DNA from: Candidatus Bipolaricaulota bacterium
GTDB taxonomy: Bacteria; Bipolaricaulota; Bipolaricaulia; UBA7950; UBA9294
Direction: 5' to 3'
Length of the DNA stretch: 20,147 bases
Assembly (NCBI GenBank): GCA_030612485.1
Contig: JAUWNS010000020.1
Coordinates: 1 to 20,147, forward strand
The translations under genes and the position numbers were made by a program. The notes beneath the pieces were generated by a model, which worked only from the letters and a program-made list of their open reading frames with translations, did not search any database and had not been told where the DNA came from. Shown here one piece after another: positions 14,757-20,147 of the stretch. The first letter of the stretch is position 1. The number at the start of each line of letters is the position of its first letter.

Positions 14757-15706
14757 GTTGGACCGCATGCTACTCGTAGAACGAGTCGACGACGTCCCGA
14801 ATGGCATCGGCCGAGTACACCACACCAAGCCCCATTCTCTGAGTGCTACCGAGCGCCGCGTCCGAGATGGGGATCGACGCAGAGACAATCCCGAGGACGT
14901 ACGGAATCTTTTTGGCCCCGCTGACGACCGTCTTACCCCGTGGCCCGATGGTTGTCGGCTGCGGTTTGAGCACAACCACGCTGCCGCTTGACCCGGGGAA
15001 AACGTTTGCGTCAATGAGGAAACCGTCAATGCGGTCGGGGAGGCCGAAGCGAGCCCTAAGTGTGTCATTGAACGCGTAGCCTTCGAGGGGCACGGTAGCG
15101 ATCACGCCAGTCCGAAGAATCGGGGACGGATTCCGAGCATCGAATATAGCGTCCGGGTAGCCCAGGAGGAAGACCTCATCGCCCACCGTGATGTTCTCGT
15201 TCTTCAACCGGTCGGGGGTTGAGAATATGTCCAACGGGAGCCACGCGCCCTGGATTCCTTCGTTGACAACGGCGTCCGTCACGTTCACGGCAGCTACGTC
15301 GAAACCCACGTTCGGATGGAGACGCACATTGGGCAGGTACGTGCCTCTATCGCCAATGACTGGGATTTCGACGAAGCGCACCGATGATTCCTCGCCAGTC
15401 CCGACCGTGACGCGAATACGAATCGACTGCGCCACGCCCTCCGGAGGAAGGACGTGCTTATTGGTGACAAGTAGGACGTGGCCTTGATCGCCATCTGTGG
15501 GCCGAAATACGAAGAAGCCCGTACCGCACTTCGTCTCGCTTGGCCCGGCCTCAAACGTTACTAACACAGTGCTGCGCAGGAACGCCTCATCCAAGATTTG
15601 ACCTCCCCAATACTCCAAACTACTGTAGCTCAGCCGGACGTCACGGACGTGGCCAGACGTCTGACACTCGAGTTGCGTCTCCTCCGACTTCATTGCGGTC
15701 CAACAA
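14755..15706. repeat. Perfect 13-bp inverted repeat enclosing the protease gene
   Basis: TTGTTGGACCGCA (14755-14767) and TGCGGTCCAACAA (15694-15706) are exact reverse complements. They lie 2 bp outside the stop codon and directly upstream of the ATG. The outer ends GTTGGAC/GTCCAAC also match the core-site rule of integron cassettes, but no integrase or complete attC structure is present. Confidence 0.75.
14770..15693 (-). CDS. Cytoplasmic trypsin-like serine protease
   Basis: A 307-residue S1-fold protease with no signal peptide. From the ATG at 15693, the catalytic triad reads H80 in VTNKHVLP, D132 in VGFDVAAV and S236 in FPGSSGSVVV. CGTGFFVF marks the first strand of the fold, and VLGIVSASI with GLGVVYSADAI lies at the end. 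I choose this ATG because its leader aligns with that of the TIR gene. A TTG at 15741 would extend the protein by 16 residues encoded within that shared leader. No DNA- or nucleotide-binding domain is fused to it. Proteases of this kind serve as effectors in several bacterial conflict systems, and the neighbouring TIR gene suggests the same here. Its target is unknown. Confidence 0.85.
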   Translation of the reverse strand: MKSEETQLECQTSGHVRDVRLSYSSLEYWGGQILDEAFLRSTVLVTFEAGPSETKCGTGFFVFRPTDGDQGHVLLVTNKHVLPPEGVAQSIRIRVTVGTGEESSVRFVEIPVIGDRGTYLPNVRLHPNVGFDVAAVNVTDAVVNEGIQGAWLPLDIFSTPDRLKNENITVGDEVFLLGYPDAIFDARNPSPILRTGVIATVPLEGYAFNDTLRARFGLPDRIDGFLIDANVFPGSSGSVVVLKPQPTTIGPRGKTVVSGAKKIPYVLGIVSASIPISDAALGSTQRMGLGVVYSADAIRDVVDSFYE

Positions 15707-15770
15707 TGATTATTGTGCAACTCCGCAACATAGTACGCCAAAGAGCGGCGGGGGCCAACTCCCTTCCCGT
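15702..15770 (-). promoter_or_regulatory. Promoter/leader of the protease gene, homologous to that of the TIR gene
   Basis: By hand alignment about 51 of 66 positions match the region 16739-16804 upstream of the TIR gene. The best match is at the gene-proximal end (AACAATGATT) and the distal end (CAACTC and TTCCCGT). On the - strand TACTAT could serve as -10, 17 bp from TTGGCC, where the TIR copy has TTGACA. This promoter is therefore probably the weaker of the two. Confidence 0.6.
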
Positions 15771-15775
15771 GAATT

Positions 15776-15838
15776 CGAGTGACATAGATTCTATTCCAGG
15801 CTGCTCTTTGAGAACTATGGTATGCGTTCCCGGAATTC
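15776..15838. repeat. REP-like palindromic element, decayed copy
   Basis: Aligned to 14695-14756 it shares CAGGCTGCTC, TATGGTATG and CCCGGAATT, with substitutions between. The arm facing the protease promoter has lost its complementarity. It lies just after the TIR stop, as the intact copy lies just after the protease stop. Confidence 0.65.
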
Positions 15839-15857
15839 CTGCCGAACCCTTAGAATT

Positions 15858-16727
15858 CTAACCGTTTGCTGTGTTCGGGTCAAAGTCTCCCACGTCAATC
15901 CCTGCTTCATCAAACAGTCTGAGATCCGCGAGACATCGCGCTGAGAACCAGTGTTCTGGTGCCCACTTGTGCAGACGCATGTAGTTAGCCCCCATAGCGA
16001 CCAGCAGAACATCCTCGAACGTGGTGATCTGCCCCTGACGCCGTCCAGAATGCAGGGCTTCGCAGATCGCCTTCGGGTCAATACCATTAATGCACTTTCG
16101 CAATTGCGCAACAGATGAGAACCCCATGTGCTCTAGGTGTCCAGCCAGATAGGAGTATGAGAAAGGAGTCATGCGCCCATCGGTTCCATAGGTCTCATCT
16201 AGGAAGGCCTTAAGTTCAAACTGGTCGAGCTCTCCGGTCCTCCGGGAAGAGGATGCAGTCATCTGGTCATCCTGTGAGAGAACCACCTCTCTCCGGCCTT
16301 CACGCCGCAATTTGTCAATCAGTAAACGAGCTGTCGAAACGGCATCATACGGTGGCCAAGTGAGATACCCTGTGGTGGGTAGCATCCCTGGTATCTCTGT
16401 ACCATCCAGGCGAATTGGCAGTAGGTACTCTCCTTGTTCTTGAAACGCCCGAGCCTGAGCTGCCTTCCGTTCGTGGCTAGCCCACAGTTTCTTGGCGTAG
16501 TGTTTCGACAAGAACGCAACGCAGAAACACGCACGGTTCTGGTAAATATCGACTAGGTAAGTGTAAAGGTCGCGACCCCAAAGCCTGGGACGCTCGAACT
16601 CGTCGTAGAACACACTCACACCACGGCGGACAAGCTCGTCGGCCAATGACCTCGCATGCCGCCGGTCTTCACCAGCGAAGGAGATTGCCACATCATAGAA
16701 TATGTTCTTCCGACTATCAGATGTCAT
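15858..16727 (-). CDS. TIR-domain protein with an unrecognised C-terminal domain
   Basis: A 289-residue protein. Residues about 9-145 form a TIR domain: YDVAISFAGEDRRHARSLADEL, VSVFYDEFERPRLWG, FCVAFLSKHYAKKLWASHERKA. E86 in the WxxxE segment is at the position of the catalytic glutamate of NAD-cleaving TIRs. In bacteria such TIRs deplete NAD+ or make cyclic ADP-ribose signals in anti-phage defence. Residues about 165-289 (ELDQFELKAFLDETYGTDGRM...) form a second, probably helical domain that I do not recognise and that could be the sensor or a partner-binding module. The ATG at 16727 has AGGA 9 bases upstream. The neighbours are a type IIG enzyme upstream and the protease downstream. Confidence 0.85.
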   Translation of the reverse strand: MTSDSRKNIFYDVAISFAGEDRRHARSLADELVRRGVSVFYDEFERPRLWGRDLYTYLVDIYQNRACFCVAFLSKHYAKKLWASHERKAAQARAFQEQGEYLLPIRLDGTEIPGMLPTTGYLTWPPYDAVSTARLLIDKLRREGRREVVLSQDDQMTASSSRRTGELDQFELKAFLDETYGTDGRMTPFSYSYLAGHLEHMGFSSVAQLRKCINGIDPKAICEALHSGRRQGQITTFEDVLLVAMGANYMRLHKWAPEHWFSARCLADLRLFDEAGIDVGDFDPNTANG

Positions 16728-16738
16728 GATGGAGTCCT

Positions 16739-16804
16739 AACAATGATTCTTTTGCAGCTCTGCAGAATATACCGGAGAGCAGCGGATGTCAACTCTATTC
16801 CCGT
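16739..16804 (-). promoter_or_regulatory. Promoter/leader of the TIR gene
   Basis: On the - strand a perfect TTGACA (16792-16787) is followed after 17 bp by TATTCT, or after 15 bp by TATATT. The start would be near 16757, giving a leader of about 30 nt. Sequence homologous to this region precedes the protease gene (15702-15770). Confidence 0.65.
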
Positions 16805-16854
16805 CCTCTGTTGGGATATCCGATGGCAAGATGTAGGCCTCTGGGATCCGACAC

Positions 16855-19800
16855 TCACTTCGTGCCTTCCTCGACGATGCGGATTTCTTCGTCGGTCAGG
16901 CCGTAGAGTTCGTAGACGAGTTGGTCGATCTGCTTGTCGGTGGCGTCGATCTGGCGCTGGATGAGCGATTTCTCGTGATTGGTCTTGGCGGCTTGAAGAT
17001 TCTTGTGCAGTTTGAGCATCGTCTCTACCAGTTCGACCATCCGGTCGTGACGGGTTTTGTCGGTGGGGTCGGAGAAGTCAATCGTGCAGATGGGGAGTCG
17101 CTCGATGAACTGTGTGAAGTAACGGAAGAACCCGCCCCGCATGGTCGTGCTGATGCGCTTCAGGTAGAAGTCGAGAAGTAAACTGTTCAGCAGGGCGAGA
17201 ACGTACTTCGGCGATTCCTGCACATCCGGGCGCAAGGTAATGCCGTAACCACTCGTGAAAGCATAGTCGCCGCCTTCGTCTAGGGCGAATGACGCACGAT
17301 TAGCAATATCCGGTACGAGAATCTTAGTCGAGGACATAACTTCTACGTTTTTGGGATACACATACCCATACCAATATGGACCTTTCATCCTGCCTCGCTC
17401 ACGCTCTTCTAAGTAAGATTTATTCTCTTGCAGATAGGTATGGGTATTGGGAAATCGCTGCTCGAATTCCTTCTCTGGGATAAGCGTGGTTCGTCCATCT
17501 CTGACTCGGTAAGGTATGATAATAATCTGGCCTGACGGCAAGATCTGGTAGGGCTTGATCTCACGTCCTTTCAAGAATAGCGTTGTTGCATCTCTTTCCA
17601 GAACTACAATACGGTCTAGTTTTTTCGAGTATGCCTGTATCAATTTCCCGGCATCTGTCACCAAATCCAACACATAGACTTCGTTGGCGCTGGTTCTAAT
17701 ACCCTGAGCTACTCGTGTTGCTACATCTCCCAACTTGACCGGCATATCACTCAACTGCTCAAACAGCGCCGCCCCCGGCCCCACAACAAAGTTCCACTCC
17801 TTCTCCGTGGCCTTATCAGTTCTGATCTCGCCTTCAATGGCCTCGCCGTTTGTCCGCCAGGCATTCAGATCATGTGCCTTGACGTAGCGGAAGCGCTTGT
17901 TGCCTGTCTTGTTCAGGAAGAGCAGACAGGTGTAGGTAGAAGCTCCGGCAAAGACCTGCTGGTCACCGAAGTGGACGACTTCGCTCAGGTGGCTTCCGCT
18001 GGCAATCAACTCACGCAGTGCTTGACCGTACTTTGCTTGGAAGAACTTGTGAGGCATGATGAACCCCATCCTGCCGAGATCATTCAGCAGTTGCAGAACC
18101 CGCTCCACAAAGACAACATAGATATCGTAGTTGCCTTTGCTGGCTGCGGTGTAGCGTTTCTTGTAGAACTCGACCTCGATCGGCGCCCACTCTTTCATCG
18201 CTTGGATGCGAATGTATGGCGGATTCCCGATCACGGCGTCGAAACCATTCCCCTCACCCTGCCCTCTCCCAGCAGGAGAGGGTGCGAATATCTCCGGGAA
18301 CTCGGCATCCCAATCGAAGGCGTTGATGCGATAGCGTTCTTCATCATCGAGAAGGCTTAGCTGTTGGCCTTCATAGAAGTCGGGCCCAATGAGAGAGTTG
18401 CCACACTTGATGTTGTCGCCCAAATCAGGGAGCGCGCGCTCATGGAAGAGCTTGAAGGTTTTCCCCAGCGTCTCTGCGTTCTCCCCTTCGAGGACCTTGA
18501 GAAGCAGCGATAGCTTGGTCACTTCCACCGCCTGCGTGTCGATGTCCACGCCGTAGATGTTGTTGAGCAGGATGCGCTTCTTTTCAGCGGTAGTCAGTCG
18601 CCACACCCCCTCACCCTGCCCTCTCCCATGGGGAGAGGGAGAAATGGTGCGGTAGATCTTGGGTGATCGTCCTTTCGCGTGCTTCTCAGGATCGTGTTCC
18701 TGGTACCACTCCTGGTGCCAGTCGAGGAGATATTGATACGCACCGAGGAGGAACGACCCTGAGCCGCAAGCAGGATCGAGCACCCTGATCTTCGCCACTT
18801 TGGTTGGGGTGTTCCCTTCAAGGAGCTTCCCCACGGTGTTCTTGACGATGTAGTCCACGATGTAGGTGGGGGTGTAATAGACGCCACCGGCTTTCTTCAC
18901 CTCTGGCTTGTCCTCCACCTTGGCGCGATGGCCAGGTGTCAAGCGGATCACCTTGCCGAGGAACTGCTCGTAGATGTGGCCGAGGATGTCTGCGGGGAGG
19001 ACGGAGAACTCAAATGGACTTTCCGGGTAGTAGAGGCCTTTGAAGATCTCCTTCAGCACTTTGTCGTCGATGGTGAGATTGAGCGTAAGGTCGTCGGGCG
19101 GATCGGGGCGAGTCTTCTCCGCAGCAAAGTGGAACAGGCCGGAATTGTAGCGCTCATCGGCACGGCGGAAGATCTGACAGAGGCGCTCGTAAGCCTGCGT
19201 CCCGTTTTGCAAACCTCTAAGTTGGCCGTAGGTCTCGATTCCCCGATCCTCGCAGATGCGCAGGAAGATGATCCGATCGACCGTCCGCTGCACGGCGTAG
19301 TTGAGCTCGCGCGTGGAGAGGCTCGGGTTGCGCAGGGCGATGTTCCTCGCGAAGAGATCGCGCCAGTTCTCGATCTCCTTTAAGAAGGCGTCGTCCACCT
19401 CGGCTGTCCCGCGCTTCTTCTTGGCCGACTCTGCGTACCTATCGAACGACCCCTTAGGGATCGCGCCCTGCGAGAAGATCGACGCGATCTCGTCCCAACG
19501 GGCTTCGTATTCCGTGTAGGTGATGTAGAGGACACGTGCAACCGACGACTTGTCTGCCTGATTCGGCTTCACTCGGCAGTCGTAGACGGCGAACTCTTCA
19601 AAGTCGGTGAGGATGGAGAGTGGCAGTTTAGCCGACCAGGCATAACGGCGGAGTTGATAGGCCGGATCGGGATCGTTCTTGATATTCACACCGGGGCGCT
19701 TCGCCGCGACGAAGAACTTGCGCACACCGCCGATGCGGAAGGCGTAGTCCGGCGCCTTGGTCGCCCCGCCGATCTTGATCGCGTCCTCGTGCACAACGTC

Positions 19801-19974
19801 CTTGTACGCCTCGGCGTAGCCTGCTTCGTTGTACATATCCCAGCCGAGGGCCTTGAAGAATGGGTTAATCAGTTCGAGGCGCACCTGCGCTTCGTTGTAC
19901 TCACTGGAGAGGTAGGCTTCCCGATTGCGATTGAACCGTTTGACAAGCTCGCTGACTTCCTGCGGTGTCGGCAT
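16855..19974 (-). CDS. Type IIG (Eco57I-like) restriction-methyltransferase with altered nuclease motif and two in-frame palindrome inserts
   Basis: A full-length 1039-residue enzyme. The N-terminal nuclease-type domain carries PDYAFRIGG (75-83) and FFVAAKRPG (87-95). Relatives have E at position 90 (FFVEAKKP); here it is Ala (codon GCG at 19707-19705), so DNA cutting is probably lost. The methyltransferase has YYTPTYIVDYIV (366-377), DPACGSG (400-406), GVDIDTQAVEVTKLSL and NPPY (584-587). Target recognition covers about 745-960, and the end is LYGLTDEEIRIVEEG. Two near-identical short segments, PSPHGRGQGEG (446-456) and PSPAGRGQGEG (565-575), interrupt the family sequence; each is encoded by a palindromic repeat. 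The ATG is preceded by AGAGGAG. It is likely a methyltransferase-only or otherwise modified enzyme. It may be transcribed from its own promoter. Confidence 0.92.
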   Translation of the reverse strand: MPTPQEVSELVKRFNRNREAYLSSEYNEAQVRLELINPFFKALGWDMYNEAGYAEAYKDVVHEDAIKIGGATKAPDYAFRIGGVRKFFVAAKRPGVNIKNDPDPAYQLRRYAWSAKLPLSILTDFEEFAVYDCRVKPNQADKSSVARVLYITYTEYEARWDEIASIFSQGAIPKGSFDRYAESAKKKRGTAEVDDAFLKEIENWRDLFARNIALRNPSLSTRELNYAVQRTVDRIIFLRICEDRGIETYGQLRGLQNGTQAYERLCQIFRRADERYNSGLFHFAAEKTRPDPPDDLTLNLTIDDKVLKEIFKGLYYPESPFEFSVLPADILGHIYEQFLGKVIRLTPGHRAKVEDKPEVKKAGGVYYTPTYIVDYIVKNTVGKLLEGNTPTKVAKIRVLDPACGSGSFLLGAYQYLLDWHQEWYQEHDPEKHAKGRSPKIYRTISPSPHGRGQGEGVWRLTTAEKKRILLNNIYGVDIDTQAVEVTKLSLLLKVLEGENAETLGKTFKLFHERALPDLGDNIKCGNSLIGPDFYEGQQLSLLDDEERYRINAFDWDAEFPEIFAPSPAGRGQGEGNGFDAVIGNPPYIRIQAMKEWAPIEVEFYKKRYTAASKGNYDIYVVFVERVLQLLNDLGRMGFIMPHKFFQAKYGQALRELIASGSHLSEVVHFGDQQVFAGASTYTCLLFLNKTGNKRFRYVKAHDLNAWRTNGEAIEGEIRTDKATEKEWNFVVGPGAALFEQLSDMPVKLGDVATRVAQGIRTSANEVYVLDLVTDAGKLIQAYSKKLDRIVVLERDATTLFLKGREIKPYQILPSGQIIIIPYRVRDGRTTLIPEKEFEQRFPNTHTYLQENKSYLEERERGRMKGPYWYGYVYPKNVEVMSSTKILVPDIANRASFALDEGGDYAFTSGYGITLRPDVQESPKYVLALLNSLLLDFYLKRISTTMRGGFFRYFTQFIERLPICTIDFSDPTDKTRHDRMVELVETMLKLHKNLQAAKTNHEKSLIQRQIDATDKQIDQLVYELYGLTDEEIRIVEEGTK
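18250..18283 (-). repeat. In-frame palindromic insert 2 within the type IIG gene
   Basis: CCCTCTCC (18262-18269) and GGAGAGGG (18275-18282) pair around CAGCA, with CCCCTCACCCTG on one side. On the coding strand it adds residues of the form APSPAGRGQGEG just before the NPPY region, where relatives pass from EFPEI directly to GGFDAVIGNPPY. The frame is kept. Confidence 0.8.
18606..18640 (-). repeat. In-frame palindromic insert 1 within the type IIG gene
   Basis: CCCTCTCCC (18619-18627) and GGGAGAGGG (18631-18639) form 9-bp perfect arms around ATG, with the same CCCTCACCCTG flank. On the coding strand it adds SPSPHGRGQGEG between KIYRTI and WRLTTAEKKRILLNNIYG. Same reading frame and orientation as the other insert. 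Confidence 0.8.
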
Positions 19975-20003
19975 TCGTTATTCTCCTCTTCAAGTTCTAC
20001 ACC

Positions 20004-20032
20004 ATCATAGCTAATACCTTATACGGGCGCAA
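20004..20032 (-). promoter_or_regulatory. Candidate promoter of the type IIG gene
   Basis: TATGAT (20009-20004, 5 of 6) lies 17 bp from TTGCGC (20032-20027, 3 of 6). The predicted leader is about 25 nt and contains the ribosome site AGAGGAG. Confidence 0.45.
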
Positions 20033-20121
20033 AACGCTACTTGCCTTTTATTAGCGGTTCCTTGTCGTTTCGCTTGCCTCTACCTGGCGGTAGACAGGTG
20101 CTGCAGGCAGGAATGGGTAGC

Positions 20122-20145
20122 GACTTCTAATTTCGGTTCGCACGG
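20122..20145 (+). repeat. 24-bp dispersed repeat, right copy
   Basis: Matches 11515-11538 at 22 of 24 positions in the same orientation. The window ends two bases later, so the full extent cannot be seen. Just before it (about 20078-20118) is a GC-rich stretch with CTACC/GGTAG and ACCTG/CAGGT inverted motifs. Confidence 0.65.
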
Positions 20146-20147
20146 GA

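Noticed and set aside
14695..15706. Full integron gene-cassette interpretation of the TIR-protease region.
   Set aside because: Core-site-like ends exist, but no second simple site follows the palindrome, the TIR gene ends do not match the rule well, and no integrase is present. Kept only as a weak alternative.
15694..15741. TTG start giving 16 more residues in the protease.
   Set aside because: Those bases belong to the leader shared with the TIR gene, which is non-coding there.

Overview
The window is bacterial chromosomal DNA with moderately high GC, Shine-Dalgarno sites, and sigma-70-type promoters at several genes. A conserved housekeeping core (tpiA, pgsA, a slipin and mnmG) is flanked on both sides by accessory, defence-type DNA. 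I cannot name the organism from sequence alone. The very large secreted DUF11/PKD/lamin-tail protein and the many dispersed palindromes would fit an environmental or candidate-phylum lineage, but that is a guess.

Left part (1-3688, + strand). A type IIG (Eco57I-like) restriction-methyltransferase gene runs in from the left edge and stops at 1968. Three small overlapping toxin-antitoxin genes follow: a DUF2281-like antitoxin, then HicB and HicA. The missing C-terminal part of a type IIG enzyme then appears as its own ORF (2639-3259). The simplest reading is that a toxin-antitoxin cassette sits inside a split restriction gene. A YjbQ-family gene closes the operon.

Middle part (3699-11268). A 1098-residue secreted adhesin-like protein and the tpiA-pgsA pair lie on the - strand. 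The slipin gene and mnmG diverge from them on the + strand. Promoters can be read for both sides of the 8453-8665 divergent region.

Right part (11269-20147). Downstream of mnmG is an 860-bp gene-free stretch full of hairpins, dispersed repeats and a small tandem repeat. It is followed by a 47-residue basic protein gene and a remnant of a REP-associated (RAYT-type) transposase. The rest is a defence island on the - strand, written here in transcription order: (i) a second type IIG enzyme (19974-16855), whose nuclease motif has Ala in place of the expected Glu and whose coding sequence carries two in-frame palindromic inserts; (ii) a TIR-domain protein; (iii) a cytoplasmic trypsin-like protease; (iv) an XRE-ImmA/IrrE regulator, a PIN-domain protein and a DUF2188 protein in one operon behind a clear inverted-repeat operator.

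The most unusual feature is the TIR-protease pair. The two proteins are unrelated, but their genes share about 75% identical promoter/leader sequences and share a REP-like 3' element. The protease gene is also closed by a perfect 13-bp inverted repeat. This looks like two cassettes built on the same frame and may be a two-gene conflict system. A 24-bp repeat (22 of 24 matching) lies at 11515 and 20122, on either side of the whole island.
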